64,000 bases of DNA from Clostridia bacterium (GCA_017937845.1 JAGBCV010000029.1:50741-114740); one strand, 5' to 3'; counted from the first letter of the stretch, positions 25,942-36,089 are shown. Made by a program: numbers and translations. The notes: generated by a model not told the origin, from the sequence alone.

Positions 25942-26472
25942 AACTTTTTTCTTATTTTAAGAAAAAAGAAACGTGTACTTTTCTTGTGCAAAACAAGAAA
26001 AGTACCAAAAGAAATTTGCAAGCGTTCCGCTTGACCGAAACGAAGATTTTACATCTTGGTGCAATCGGCTCCCCGCACGGATTCTTCATGAACAAGTTCG
26101 AGAACCCCAAAACATGCTAACGCATATTTTGAGGACCCCGAGTTCATGAAGCCCTCCGGTGGCGACACCTCCGGGACATCACGGCGGAACAACCGCCGAA
26201 CGAGAACCGACATCTAAAATTTATGCTTGACGGCGCTTTAGCGCCGTTCGGCAATCGCTTTTTTCACTGAGCGCGAGCACGTCTGAGGCAAATCAGTTTT
26301 GCCCACATAAATTACGCGACCTTGGACAAAAGCGCCGTTTCAACCGCGTTCTTTGAGGCGGGAGATAGCCGATAGGAGAACGCGAAAGCGAGCTTTCAAA
26401 GTCTATAAGCGATAAAACCGCAGGTTTTTTGCTTCTTTTTTGCAACTTTTTTCTTTCAAAAAGAAAAAAGTT
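25942..26472 (+). repeat. MITE-like repeat, copy B (longest)
   Basis: About 530 bp, same orientation as copy A. It begins AACTTTTTTCTTATTTTAAG and ends with the 29-bp palindrome at 26444-26472. Relative to copy A it carries about 150 extra bases (26050-26210), themselves containing inverted segments (TTCATGAACAAG / GAGTTCATGAAG; GGACATCACGGCGG). It lies directly upstream of addB. Confidence 0.8.
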
Positions 26473-26531
26473 GACGCAAAGACAGAAATTAAATATACAA
26501 ATAAAATAAAAAAACAGAAAGGAGTCCTCCC

Positions 26532-29500
26532 ATGATTGGCATCGTCTACGGAAAAAGCGGAACGGGAAAAAGTGAATGGGTCTTTCATGAAATGAATAAA
26601 GCCGCAAGCAAGCACCGTGTATTTTTGCTCGTACCCGATAGAGAAGCGGTCATGGCGGAAAGCCGAGCGGCAGCTCTTCCTAACGCGGGAAATATCGACG
26701 TTCTCACGTTTGGCAGACTTTGTAACTATCTTTTCCGTACATATGGCGGACTTTGTGTGGATTATATCGGCAAAGGCGCGAAAAAACTCATCATGCGAAA
26801 CGTCATGCGTGCCATCGCGCCGATGCTGAAGGAATACGGCGCTTCTGCGGAAAGCCTTGGTATCTATGAAAAAATGGCGGCTTTGCGTACCGTCTTTTAT
26901 CAGGATCAGATATTTCCTCGCGATTTGGATAAGACTTCCATGGCGCTTGGCGTGGAAACACCGCTTGGCGCGAAGCTTTCTGACCTGGCTTTGATTTTCG
27001 CTGCATTCGATGCGGAAGTATCTTCGCGCTGGGAAGACCCCGACGGTATGCTTTCGCGTGCGGAAAAGCTCCTTTCCGAGCATGATTTTTTTGCGGGAAG
27101 TGTGGTCTTTGTTGACTCCTTTACCTCCTTTTCCGCGCAACAGATGGAAATCTTGGCGCATATCATGCACGGTGCAAATGACGTTTTTATCACACTTCCG
27201 TATCTGCCCGAGGAAAGAAACGAAGCCTCTGTGCGTTTCCTTGCGGGAACGGACGACAGACTTCGCCGTACCGCAGAAAGAGCGGGCGTAAGGGAAGCTG
27301 ATTCCATCGTGCTTCGCGGCGCAAAACGATATGAAAGCGAAGAGCTTGCCTTTCTTGCGACCGAGATTTCCGCGCAAACGACTGTTTCGGCGGTCTGGGA
27401 AGCAGAACCGCAGGATATCACGCTCGTTCGTGCGGCAAACGTCTTTGCGGAAGCGGAGGCGGCGGCGCTGGATATCTGCCGAGCCGTTCGCGGAGGACTT
27501 CGGTATCGTGATATCGCGGTCGTCGTGCGCGACCCCGCATCGTATGAGGGGATTCTCGACGCGGTATTCCGTAAATATGAAATTCCGTATTTTCTTTCTT
27601 CGCGCAAGGAAATTTCGGAAAAACCGTTCGTAAAATTGATTTTCTCCGCTTTTTCCGTAACGGAACGCGGTTTTCGCGGGGAAGATGTGATCTCATATAT
27701 CAAAACAGGCTTTTCGGGAATCTCACCCGAGGATGTGAGCCTTTTTGAAAATTATATCATCAAATGGCATCTCAGAGGAAAGCTTTTCACAAGCGATGAA
27801 CCGTGGAATATGCACCCGAGAGGCTATGGCTTCTCCTTTTCGGAGGAGGATTACGGGATTCTTTCTCGTCTTGCCGAAATGAAAATGACCGTTATTGAGC
27901 CTTTGAAGGCGTTTTCTGCGGCAAATCGCACCGCGAAAACCGTGAGGGAACGCGCGACCTTGCTCTTTGATTTCCTTTCGGGGCTTTCCGTTTCGGAAAA
28001 ACTGACGGCGAAAGCCGAAGAAGCCAAGGCGCGCGGCGATATGGCGCTTGCCATGGAAACCGTACAGCTTTGGAACGTATTTTGTGAAACGCTTGACCAG
28101 CTTGTCGTTTCGTCTGGCGAAACGGAAGCGACGGCGCAGGAATTTTCGCAGATGCTCATGATGCTGTTCCTTGAAACCGATATCGGTAAGATCCCGACCT
28201 CGGTTGACGAGGTTTTGATTTCGAGCGCGGCGCAAACGCTGACGGGCGGTCATAAATACGTGTATCTCATCGGCGCGGCGGAGGGCGTTTTTCCGCAAAA
28301 GGTCAGTGAGGACGGACTTTTCTCCGAGCATGAAAAGACCGCGCTTGCGACCATGGGTGTGGAGCTTTCCGACAGATTGGAACGCCGTGTTTCCGAGGAG
28401 CTCTATTTCTTTTACCGCGCGGCGACGATGCCGAGCAAGCGTCTTTACGTCAGTTTTTCACATTATAGCCTTTCGGGTGCGGAGCAAAGGGAATCGGTCG
28501 GTGTCAAGCGTATTTGTAAGCTTTTTCCAAGTCTTGCGGTGCGGGATTTTGAGCTTTCCGCGCCCATCGACCTCGTGGAAAGCCGAGCCGCTTCCTTTGA
28601 ACACGCAACGTCATTTTCGGGCAATCTCGGTCGCGCATTGCGTGAATATTATGAAAATCACCCCGAATATGCCGAAAAATTCAAATATATGCAGATACCA
28701 TTGGGTGCGGAAAAAACAGCCCTTTCCGCAGAAAATGCCGAAATCTTATTCCCCGGCAAGCTCACGACGAGTTATACAAGGCTTGAAAAATTCATCAAAT
28801 GCCGATTTGCGTATTTCTGCGAATATGAGCTGAAGCTCCGCGACGATTCCCCCGCAAGCTTTGGCGCGGTGGATATCGGTAGCTTTATGCATGGCGTACT
28901 CGAAAAAACGGTGCGCTGGATCGCTGAGGGCGGTGAGGGGGATATTGCCGAGGGTGTGAAGTGCATCGCAGGTGAATACTTGGAAGCGATCTTCCACCGA
29001 GATGTGGAAAAGCTCCCGAAACGCTTACAGCATTTGTTTGCTTACCTTTGCAAAAGCGCGGAGATTTTTGCAAGGCGAATGAAAGAGGAGTTTGAGGAAT
29101 CGTCTTTCCGTCCTTGTGATTTTGAGCTTTCCGTCAGCCGAGATGGCAACGCTATCGTGCCGATGCGCCTTGTCGGTGAGGATGTCAGCGTTGAACTTCG
29201 CGGTAAGATCGACCGCGTGGATATGTACGAGGGCGAGGGCGGCAAGCTTTATATCCGTGTCGTGGACTACAAAACGGGTGAAAAGACCTTCGATATCAAA
29301 AACGTGCGCTTGGGACTGGATATGCAGATGCTTCTCTATCTTTTTTCCATTTGGGAAAACGGAGAAAAGCGTTATCATGGAGAGATCGTTCCCGCAGGTG
29401 TGCTTTACGCAGGCATCAAGCCTCCGCAGGTAGACCTTGCTGTGGGCGAAAATGGAAATGAAGATGATATTTCCGTGAAATCGAGCGGACTTTTCCTCAA

Positions 29501-29759
29501 GGATGAAGCGATTCTCCGCGCGATGGACCCTGAGCTTTCGGGCAAGTGGATTCCCGTGAAAGAGAGTGACCTTGGCAAGGATAAGCCGAATCTCGTCGGA
29601 CTTGACGCTTTTCTTTCTCTCAAGGAGGAGGTCAGCGAAACGGTGTTACGATACGCCGCTGAGCTCAAAGCAGGCAAAGCCTATGCGCGCCCCATGACCC
29701 AGGGCGGTACAAGCCCTTGTGAATATTGCCGTATGCGTGCGATTTGTAGGATTCGATGA
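26532..29759 (+). CDS. addB: AddB-type helicase-nuclease subunit
   Basis: A 1075-residue protein matching the B subunit of the AddAB recombination helicase-nuclease, which processes double-strand breaks. Walker A is GKSGTGKS (residues 7-14). The C-terminal RecB-like nuclease motif is present (LRGKIDRVD, VVDYKTG). The iron-sulphur cysteines are placed as in AddB: one in FIKCRFAYFC and C1063, C1066 and C1072 at the C-terminus (CEYCRMRAIC). ATG 26532 follows AAAGGAG. The usual partner addA is not downstream; instead inverted copies of one repeat flank the gene. Confidence 0.9.
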   Translation: MIGIVYGKSGTGKSEWVFHEMNKAASKHRVFLLVPDREAVMAESRAAALPNAGNIDVLTFGRLCNYLFRTYGGLCVDYIGKGAKKLIMRNVMRAIAPMLKEYGASAESLGIYEKMAALRTVFYQDQIFPRDLDKTSMALGVETPLGAKLSDLALIFAAFDAEVSSRWEDPDGMLSRAEKLLSEHDFFAGSVVFVDSFTSFSAQQMEILAHIMHGANDVFITLPYLPEERNEASVRFLAGTDDRLRRTAERAGVREADSIVLRGAKRYESEELAFLATEISAQTTVSAVWEAEPQDITLVRAANVFAEAEAAALDICRAVRGGLRYRDIAVVVRDPASYEGILDAVFRKYEIPYFLSSRKEISEKPFVKLIFSAFSVTERGFRGEDVISYIKTGFSGISPEDVSLFENYIIKWHLRGKLFTSDEPWNMHPRGYGFSFSEEDYGILSRLAEMKMTVIEPLKAFSAANRTAKTVRERATLLFDFLSGLSVSEKLTAKAEEAKARGDMALAMETVQLWNVFCETLDQLVVSSGETEATAQEFSQMLMMLFLETDIGKIPTSVDEVLISSAAQTLTGGHKYVYLIGAAEGVFPQKVSEDGLFSEHEKTALATMGVELSDRLERRVSEELYFFYRAATMPSKRLYVSFSHYSLSGAEQRESVGVKRICKLFPSLAVRDFELSAPIDLVESRAASFEHATSFSGNLGRALREYYENHPEYAEKFKYMQIPLGAEKTALSAENAEILFPGKLTTSYTRLEKFIKCRFAYFCEYELKLRDDSPASFGAVDIGSFMHGVLEKTVRWIAEGGEGDIAEGVKCIAGEYLEAIFHRDVEKLPKRLQHLFAYLCKSAEIFARRMKEEFEESSFRPCDFELSVSRDGNAIVPMRLVGEDVSVELRGKIDRVDMYEGEGGKLYIRVVDYKTGEKTFDIKNVRLGLDMQMLLYLFSIWENGEKRYHGEIVPAGVLYAGIKPPQVDLAVGENGNEDDISVKSSGLFLKDEAILRAMDPELSGKWIPVKESDLGKDKPNLVGLDAFLSLKEEVSETVLRYAAELKAGKAYARPMTQGGTSPCEYCRMRAICRIR

Positions 29760-29765
29760 CTTCTC

Positions 29766-30061
29766 AACTTTTTCTTTTTGAAAGAAAAAGTTGCAAAAAG
29801 AAGCAAAAAACCTGCGGTTTTATCGCTTATAGACTTTGAAAGCTCGCTTTCGCGTTCTCCTACTGGCTATGACCCGCCAGAAAGAACGCGGTCGTATCGT
29901 CGCTTTCGTCCAAGGTCGCGTAATTCATGTCGGCGAAATGGGTCTATCTCAGACGTGCTCGCGCTCATTCAAATTCGTGCGTATCGAGCGACGCTAAAGC
30001 GTCGCCATACATAAAATTTTAGATGTTGCTTTGGTACTTTTCTTAAAAATAGATCATAAAA
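29766..30061 (-). repeat. MITE-like repeat, copy C (inverted)
   Basis: About 295 bp in the opposite orientation to copies A and B. The terminal palindrome AACTTTTTCTTTTTGAAAG.. lies at 29766-29792; the other end is degenerate (ACTTTTCTTAAAAATA). The body shares CTTATAGACTTTGAAAGC, CGTCCAAGGTCGCGTAATTC and CAGACGTGCTCGCGCTC with the other copies. An open frame of 78 codons inside it is treated as repeat-borne, not a gene. Confidence 0.8.
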
Positions 30062-30105
30062 GTAAAAAATAAAAAATTTATCATAAATCATTAGGAGGTG
30101 TTCTT

Positions 30106-31953
30106 TTGAAAATACCGGAAAGAATCTTGAAAAAAGTAGAAAAACCCGCTCGATATACGGGTGGCGAATGGGGACAGACCGTCAAGGATAAAAACGCCGT
30201 TGACGTTCGATTTGCGTTTTGCTTCCCCGATACATATGAGATTGGTATGTCCAATCTCGGTGTGCGAATCCTTTATCACGTGCTGAACTCCCGTGAGGAT
30301 ACGTGGGCAGAACGTGCCTATGCGCCGTGGGTCGATATGGAAGAGGCCATGCGCGCGGAAAATATCCCCCTTTGGGCACATGAAAGCGGCGACCCGCTCC
30401 GTGAATTTGATATTCTCGGCTTTTCCATTCAGTATGAGCTTTGCTATACGAACGTACTCAATATGCTTGACCTTGCAGGCATTCCGCTCCTTTCCTCTGA
30501 ACGAGATGAAAGCCATCCCATCATCATGGCGGGCGGTCCTTGCACCTATAACGCCGAACCGATCGCCGATTATTTCGACCTTTGTATGATTGGTGAGGGG
30601 GAAGAAGTCATCGACGAGCTGGTAACGCTTTATAAAGAGCATAAAAAACGTGGTTTTGTTCGCACAGAATATCTCCACGATGCCGCAAAGATTGAAGGCG
30701 TTTACGTTCCCTCTCTCTATACACCGAGCTACAACGAGGACGGCACGCTTGCGTCTGTTACCCCCCTTTATGACGATATCCCGACGAAAATCAAAAAGCG
30801 CATCATCAAGGATATGGATAAATCGCCGTTCCCGAATAAGCTCGTCATGCCCTTTATCGAAACCGTACAGGATAAGATCACCCTTGAGGTTTACAGAGGC
30901 TGTATCCGTGGTTGTCGTTTCTGTCAAGCGGGTATGGTATGGCGACCCGTTCGTGAAAAGTCCGTAGAGGTCTTGACCAAGCAGGCAGAAGCGCTTGCCG
31001 ATGCCACGGGCTATGACGAAATGACCCTTTCTTCTCTCAGCATCAGCGACTATACTTGCATCGACCATCTGACAGACGAGCTTCTCAAATGGACGGACGA
31101 GCGCAAGATCTCGCTTTCTCTCCCCTCTCTCCGCGTGGATAGCTTCACAAAAGAGCTGATGGATAAGATCTCCACGGTTCGTACAGGTTCGCTTACCTTT
31201 GCGCCCGAAGCAGGTACACAGCGTTTGCGCGACGTTATCAACAAGAATGTGGAAAAGGACGACCTTCTTCGTGCTTGCCGTGTTGCATTTGAGGGCGGTA
31301 AATCACAGGTCAAGCTCTACTTTATGCAGGGACTTCCGACCGAAACGAACGAAGACCTTGACGGCATCAAGGATCTGGCAGAAAGCGTGATCCACGAATA
31401 TTATCAGACCCCGAATCGCCCGAAAAAGGCGCCGGGTGTCACGATCTCTGCCGCTTGCTTTATTCCGAAGCCGTTTACGCCGTTCCAGTGGGAACCGCAG
31501 TGTGAAATGGAAACGCTTCTTGAAAAGCAGAAATATCTCGATGACAAGATCAATGACCGCAAAATCAAATATAACTATCACGATGCCAAGGTCAGCCGTA
31601 TCGAAGCCGTTTTCGCAAGAGGCGACAGAAAACTGAACAAAGCACTTGCAAAAGCACATGAAATGGGACTTCGCTTTGACGGTTGGGACGAGCATTTCCA
31701 TTATGAGAAATGGCTCGAAGCCTTTGAAGCCGTCGGCATCGACCCGTCCTTCTATGCCAACCGTGAATTTGGCGAAGAAGAGCTTCTCCCGTGGGATAAC
31801 ATCGATATCGGTGTGACCAAGGAATTTTTCCTCCGCGAACGCCATCGCGCGTATGCGGAAACGACAACAAAAAATTGCCGCCTGAACTGCAACGGATGCG
31901 GCGCAAATCAATTAGGAGGTGAACGCTCATGTTGTCCCAGCCTCAAAAAATAA
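30106..31953 (+). CDS. TIGR03960-family B12-binding radical SAM protein
   Basis: A 615-residue protein with an N-terminal B12-binding-like region and a radical SAM core with the cluster motif CIRGCRFCQAG. The C-terminus has a further Cys-rich end (NCRLNCNGCGAN). The substrate is unknown; the family is widespread in Firmicutes and almost always paired with the TIGR03936/DUF2344 protein, as here. The start is TTG at 30106, supported by AGGAGGTG at 30094-30101. The downstream gene begins before this stop, indicating translational coupling. Confidence 0.88.
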   Translation: MKIPERILKKVEKPARYTGGEWGQTVKDKNAVDVRFAFCFPDTYEIGMSNLGVRILYHVLNSREDTWAERAYAPWVDMEEAMRAENIPLWAHESGDPLREFDILGFSIQYELCYTNVLNMLDLAGIPLLSSERDESHPIIMAGGPCTYNAEPIADYFDLCMIGEGEEVIDELVTLYKEHKKRGFVRTEYLHDAAKIEGVYVPSLYTPSYNEDGTLASVTPLYDDIPTKIKKRIIKDMDKSPFPNKLVMPFIETVQDKITLEVYRGCIRGCRFCQAGMVWRPVREKSVEVLTKQAEALADATGYDEMTLSSLSISDYTCIDHLTDELLKWTDERKISLSLPSLRVDSFTKELMDKISTVRTGSLTFAPEAGTQRLRDVINKNVEKDDLLRACRVAFEGGKSQVKLYFMQGLPTETNEDLDGIKDLAESVIHEYYQTPNRPKKAPGVTISAACFIPKPFTPFQWEPQCEMETLLEKQKYLDDKINDRKIKYNYHDAKVSRIEAVFARGDRKLNKALAKAHEMGLRFDGWDEHFHYEKWLEAFEAVGIDPSFYANREFGEEELLPWDNIDIGVTKEFFLRERHRAYAETTTKNCRLNCNGCGANQLGGERSCCPSLKK

Positions 31954-32600
31954 GAGTGATGTTTTCCAAAACGGGAAGTCTCAAATTCATTTCCCATCTT
32001 GACCTCAATCGTACCGTAAAATCCGCATTTTTGCGTTCCCGTTTGCCGATTTGGTATACACAGGGCTTCAATCCTCATCCGAAAACGGTCTTTTCGCTTC
32101 CGCTTTCCGTCGGAACGGCAAGCCTTTCGGAGTTTATGGATTTCCGTGTTACGGAAGAAATTACGGGCGAGCAGATCTGCAAGCGCCTCAATGAAGTATT
32201 TCCCGAGGGACTTCGCGCGCTCGAAGCCTATACCCCCACCACGAAATTCCATGATATCGGCTGGGCAGATTACGAGGTCCGCATGGAGATTGCAGATCCT
32301 TCTGATATGGTAGACCCCGTAAAACAGGCGCTATCGGGTGAGATCGTCATCGATAAGACCACGAAGATCGGTACACGCACCATCGATATCGCACCGCTTA
32401 CCCGTGTGGACGACATTTTCGTGGAAAACGGCGAGCTTGTCTTGCGTTTGCATCTTTCCGCAACGACGGACAACTATGTCAATCCGAAATATATCATCGA
32501 TTTTCTGACGTCGAAGCTCGGTATTCCCGGTGAAAAGGACGATTATACCGTCTGCCGTACGGCAGTCTATCAAGCGGACGGAGAAACGATTTTCCGTTAA
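31929..32600 (+). CDS. TIGR03936-family radical SAM-associated protein (DUF2344)
   Basis: A 223-residue partner of the preceding radical SAM protein. Family features are MFSKTGSLKFISHLDLNRTVKSAFLR at the N-terminus (shown here only as a landmark: FISHLDL) and FNPHPKTVFSLPLSVG. It overlaps the upstream gene by 25 bases with AGGAGGTGAACGCTC before ATG 31929. In many relatives these two genes are followed by ribonuclease G and ribosomal protein L21/L27 genes; here they are followed by a separately promoted yerC-like gene. The exact reaction is unknown. Confidence 0.85.
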   Translation: MLSQPQKIRVMFSKTGSLKFISHLDLNRTVKSAFLRSRLPIWYTQGFNPHPKTVFSLPLSVGTASLSEFMDFRVTEEITGEQICKRLNEVFPEGLRALEAYTPTTKFHDIGWADYEVRMEIADPSDMVDPVKQALSGEIVIDKTTKIGTRTIDIAPLTRVDDIFVENGELVLRLHLSATTDNYVNPKYIIDFLTSKLGIPGEKDDYTVCRTAVYQADGETIFR

Positions 32601-32604
32601 ACCC

Positions 32605-32633
32605 TTGCAATTTTCCCTTATCTATGGTATGAT
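32605..32633 (+). promoter_or_regulatory. SigmaA promoter of the YerC-like gene
   Basis: TTGCAA (32605-32610), 17 bases, TATGAT (32628-32633). Confidence 0.7.
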
Positions 32634-32668
32634 ACTATCATAGTACAAAACGGAATCGGAGGATTCTT

Positions 32669-32962
32669 ATGGCAAATAAAACAGTAGACGAAAAAATGCA
32701 ACTTCTCTTTGAGGGTATCTTGACGCTCAAGACCGCAGAGGAATGTGCCGACTTCTTTGGTGATCTATGCACAAAAACAGAACTTCGCGAAATGTCGAAG
32801 CGGCTTTATGCGGCAAAGCTCATTTCCGAGGGTGAAAAATATGCCGATATCGTGGAACAGACGGGACTCAGTACCGCGACCATTACCCGTGTCAACGGCT
32901 GTCTGAAGGACGGCAACGACGGATACGTAACGGTCCTTCGCCGTCTTTCCGAAAACTCTTAA
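32669..32962 (+). CDS. YerC/YecD-type TrpR-like regulator
   Basis: A 97-residue helix-turn-helix protein of the TrpR superfamily: TKTELREMSKRLYAAKLI then YADIVEQTGLSTATITRVNGCL as the recognition helix region. Length matches YerC/YecD. The targets are unknown. ATG 32669 follows CGGAGGA. It is monocistronic, between its own promoter and terminator. Confidence 0.85.
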   Translation: MANKTVDEKMQLLFEGILTLKTAEECADFFGDLCTKTELREMSKRLYAAKLISEGEKYADIVEQTGLSTATITRVNGCLKDGNDGYVTVLRRLSENS

Positions 32963-32970
32963 AAATAGAT

Positions 32971-32996
32971 AGGCGCACGGTTTCGTGCGCCTTTTT
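32971..32996 (+). terminator. terminator of the YerC-like gene
   Basis: AGGCGCACG / CGTGCGCCT with a GTTT loop and a T5 tail. Confidence 0.9.
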
Positions 32997-33127
32997 GGTA
33001 TGTTTGGGTGCCGATTTCGCTGAAAACTTGACAAGCGATAGGGGAGAGGATTGCTCCTTCCGAAAATAAGCATTCATTCACTCACTCATCAAAAATGCTC
33101 ACATCAAGAAACGCGAGTTCGAGGGAA

Positions 33128-33203
33128 GTAGGGCGGGATGCCCACATCCCGCCGAAAATATTTGGATTCTTGTCCTTCGGCAGTCTATGGGCAAGCCCCC
33201 TAC
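33128..33203. repeat. intergenic hairpin repeat, second copy of the 1-82 family
   Basis: GTAGGGCGGGATGCCCACAT.. at the left and GGGCAAGCCCCCTAC at the right; ends are inverted (GTAGGG / CCCTAC). The ~260-base gap 32997-33260 otherwise shows nothing besides this element. Confidence 0.75.
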
Positions 33204-33260
33204 ATGATATTTTGATTTTTTATAAGAACGTCGAACTCACATCAAGAAAGGATATTCACC

Positions 33261-34016
33261 ATGAAAAAAACAGCAATCGTAACAGGCGCATCGCGCGGAA
33301 TCGGACGCGCCATTTCCTTGAAGCTTGCCGAGGCAGGCTTTACCGTCGTTGCGGCGGCGCGCGCAAACGAAGAAAAGGCGGCAGACTATATCGCAGAGCT
33401 GAAAGCGCTTTCCCCCGACTCCATCTATGTTCCGACCGATATTTCGGTAAAGGAGGCGCGTGAGCATCTTGTCGATACGGCGTATGAACGCTTTGGTAAG
33501 CTTGATATTTTGGTCAATAACGCAGGAGTGGCGCCTCTGGAAAGAAAAGATCTGCTCGAAATGAGCGAAGAAAGCATGGATAGACTTCTTGATATCAATC
33601 TCAAGGGTACGTTTTTCCTCACACAGTACGCGGCAAATAAGATGGTCGCGCAAAAGACAGGGGATATGATCATCAACGTAACCTCCATGTCTGCGTATAC
33701 GGCGAGTATCAACCGCGGAGAATATTGCATCTCCAAGGCGGGACTTGCCATGGTAACGGAGCTTTTTGCCGCTCGTCTTGCGGAATATGGCATCAACGTC
33801 TATGAGATTCGTCCGGGTATCATTCGCACCGATATGACCGCAGGCGTTGCCAAAAAATACGAAGATCTCATCGCAGGCGGACTTCTTCCGATTTCCCGTA
33901 TGGGAGAGCCTGAGGATATCGCAAAGGCTGTTTTGGCGCTTGCTTCGGGTGCGCTTCCGTATTCCACAGGGGAAGTTCTCAATATTGACGGCGGCTTCCA
34001 TATCCGCACACTTTGA
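33261..34016 (+). CDS. short-chain dehydrogenase (FabG-like ketoreductase)
   Basis: A 251-residue NAD(P)-dependent oxidoreductase. The cofactor motif is GASRGIG (9-15) and NNAG lies at 86-89; the catalytic residues are S142, Y155 and K159 (EYCISKAG). It resembles 3-ketoacyl-ACP reductases but lies away from fatty-acid genes and 18 bases before a large flavoprotein gene, so a role as a sugar or polyol dehydrogenase with that partner is at least as likely as FabG. The start at 33261 has AAAGGA upstream. Confidence 0.85.
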   Translation: MKKTAIVTGASRGIGRAISLKLAEAGFTVVAAARANEEKAADYIAELKALSPDSIYVPTDISVKEAREHLVDTAYERFGKLDILVNNAGVAPLERKDLLEMSEESMDRLLDINLKGTFFLTQYAANKMVAQKTGDMIINVTSMSAYTASINRGEYCISKAGLAMVTELFAARLAEYGINVYEIRPGIIRTDMTAGVAKKYEDLIAGGLLPISRMGEPEDIAKAVLALASGALPYSTGEVLNIDGGFHIRTL

Positions 34017-34034
34017 TAAGACAGGTGACTTTTT

Positions 34035-35987
34035 ATGAAAATCAGTGATCTCACGGTCAAACATATGACCATTCCGCAGTACAGCGCCTCGGTTTTCGTC
34101 GTTGGAAGCGGTGCCGCAGGCTATAATGCCGCGGATTCTCTCTATGACCTCGGTATGCAGGACGTTGCCATCGTCACCGAGGGACGATATATGGGAACCT
34201 CGCGCAATACGGGCTCGGATAAGCAGACCTATTATAAGCTCAACGTGACGGGTGCTGTCCGCGATTCCGTATACGATATGGCGAAATCGCTCATGCGTGG
34301 CGGTTCGATGCACGGCGATATCGCGCTTACCGATGCGGCGCTTTCCGCAAGAGGCTTTTTCAAGCTCGTGGGGCTTGGCGTGCCGTTCCCGATGAATGAA
34401 TACGGCGAATATGTCGGTTATAAGACCGACCATGACGAAACGACGAGAGCGACCTCCTGCGGACCTCTCACCTCCAAATATATGACGGAAGCACTCGAAC
34501 GCACCGTCATGGCAAAGAATATCCCCATCTTTGACGGGCATCGCGTGATCAAGATCTTGACGGAAAACGGGCGCGCGGTCGGCTTTTTGACCCTTTGCCG
34601 AGAAGCCGTGACCGAGAAAAATCCGCTCGGACTTTGCCTTTTTACCTCGGGCGCTATCGTGTATGCCGTCGGCGGTCCGTCTGCCATTTATGCGGATACG
34701 GTCTATCCGCCGAGTCAGACCTCGTCGCTTGGTACGGCATTTCTTGCGGGCGCGGCGGGAGCAAATCTCACCGAATCACAGTACGGACTTGCCTCGGTCA
34801 AATTCCGTTGGAACCTTTCGGGAACGTATCAGCAGGTGCTTCCGCGGTACGTTTCGACCGATGAAAAGGGTGAAGATGAACGGGAATTTCTGCGTGAAGC
34901 ATTTGAAAGTGATGAAGAAATGCTGGGTGCCATCTTCCTCAAGGGTTACGAATGGCCCTTTGACCCGAAAAAAACGACCCTTGGCGGTTCTTCTCGCGTG
35001 GACCTTGCCGTGTTCAGAGAACGCGCAAAGGGCAGAAGAGTATTCCTTGATTACCGTCGAAATCCTACGGCGGCGGAGAAAAACGGGGTGTTTGACGTAG
35101 ACGCGCTTTCCGAACGGGCACGGACATATCTTGAAAATTCGGGTGCGATTTTGCAAACGCCCATTGAACGCCTTGCCAAGATGAATATGCCTGCCATCGA
35201 GCTGTATCGCTCGAATGGTATCGACCTTTACACGGAAATGCTGGAAATTGCCGTTTCTGCACAGCATTGCAACGGCGGTCTTGCCGTTCATAATAGCCGA
35301 GAAAGCACGACGCTTTCGGGCTTTTATGCCGTCGGTGAATGTGCGGGTACGTTTGGCGTTTATCGCCCGGGCGGTTCGGCGCTTAATTCCACGCAGACGG
35401 GAAGCCTTTTTGCGGCGATGGATATCGCAAGGAAAAAGGCGGATATCCCCAATCTTTCCGATGCGGTAGCGCAAGAGATCGTGAAAGAAACGGAACTGCT
35501 CCTTTCGATGAAAGGCGCGGTCTCACGCGATGAAATCCTTGAAAAACGCTATCTTTTGGGGCGCAGAATGTCCGATTCGGCGGCATTTCTCAGAAATGCG
35601 GAGAAGATCGAGGAAGCCATCAAGGCGACACGGTATGACCTTTTGCATTTCGCAGAGGATCATGCGCTTGCGGAATCCGAGTGGCTTTACGATGCGCTCA
35701 TCAACCGCGATATTTTGCTTGCTCAGCTTGTGTATCTCTCTGCGATCCGTGATTATATCGCAGACGGCGGTAAGAGCCGCGGCTCATATCTGCTTCTTCG
35801 TGGCGATGAAACGGATTTACTGAAGGTTCAAGCCGAGATCGATACCGTTCACGCGGATTTTGTGCAAAATACCGTGCTTTCCGAGGATTTGACTGTAACA
35901 TCGACGTTTGAACCCGTCCGTCCGCTTCCCGAAAGTGAGCAGTGGTTTGAAACGGTTTGGAATAAATTCCGCGAGAGAAATGCTTAA
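34035..35987 (+). CDS. FAD-dependent oxidoreductase, fumarate reductase/aspartate oxidase-like
   Basis: A 650-residue flavoprotein. The dinucleotide-binding motif is VVGSGAAGYNAADSL (about 22-36), and the conserved FAD-binding end of the family is visible as FYAVGECAGTFGVYRPGGSALNSTQ. Layout follows the FrdA/SdhA/NadB superfamily, but no iron-sulphur or membrane subunit gene is near. Co-transcribed with the SDR upstream (18-base gap). The substrate is unknown; such SDR-flavoprotein pairs occur in clostridial sugar-acid gene sets, but no transporter is present to support that here. Confidence 0.75.
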   Translation: MKISDLTVKHMTIPQYSASVFVVGSGAAGYNAADSLYDLGMQDVAIVTEGRYMGTSRNTGSDKQTYYKLNVTGAVRDSVYDMAKSLMRGGSMHGDIALTDAALSARGFFKLVGLGVPFPMNEYGEYVGYKTDHDETTRATSCGPLTSKYMTEALERTVMAKNIPIFDGHRVIKILTENGRAVGFLTLCREAVTEKNPLGLCLFTSGAIVYAVGGPSAIYADTVYPPSQTSSLGTAFLAGAAGANLTESQYGLASVKFRWNLSGTYQQVLPRYVSTDEKGEDEREFLREAFESDEEMLGAIFLKGYEWPFDPKKTTLGGSSRVDLAVFRERAKGRRVFLDYRRNPTAAEKNGVFDVDALSERARTYLENSGAILQTPIERLAKMNMPAIELYRSNGIDLYTEMLEIAVSAQHCNGGLAVHNSRESTTLSGFYAVGECAGTFGVYRPGGSALNSTQTGSLFAAMDIARKKADIPNLSDAVAQEIVKETELLLSMKGAVSRDEILEKRYLLGRRMSDSAAFLRNAEKIEEAIKATRYDLLHFAEDHALAESEWLYDALINRDILLAQLVYLSAIRDYIADGGKSRGSYLLLRGDETDLLKVQAEIDTVHADFVQNTVLSEDLTVTSTFEPVRPLPESEQWFETVWNKFRERNA

Positions 35988-36042
35988 ATCAAAAATGCTT
36001 TTCGATTTCTCTCTGTATTTTTAGCGGAGAATTGGTAGCGCA

Positions 36043-36089
36043 CTCTCCCTCAGTCAGCTTCGCTGACAGCTCCCTCACGGAGGGAGCCT
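36043..36089. repeat. degenerate copy of the CTCCCT intergenic repeat
   Basis: CTCTCCCTCAGTCAGCTTCGCTGACAGCTCCCTCACGGAGGGAGCC (described in part: CAGTCAGCTTCGCTGACAGC hairpin) resembles one arm of the 16563/46862 elements. Confidence 0.6.

Noticed and set aside
29778..30014. 78-codon Arg/Ser-rich ORF inside repeat copy C, with relatives in copies A and B
   Set aside because: Open frame carried by a non-coding repeat; no ribosome site, and other copies break or extend it in different ways.
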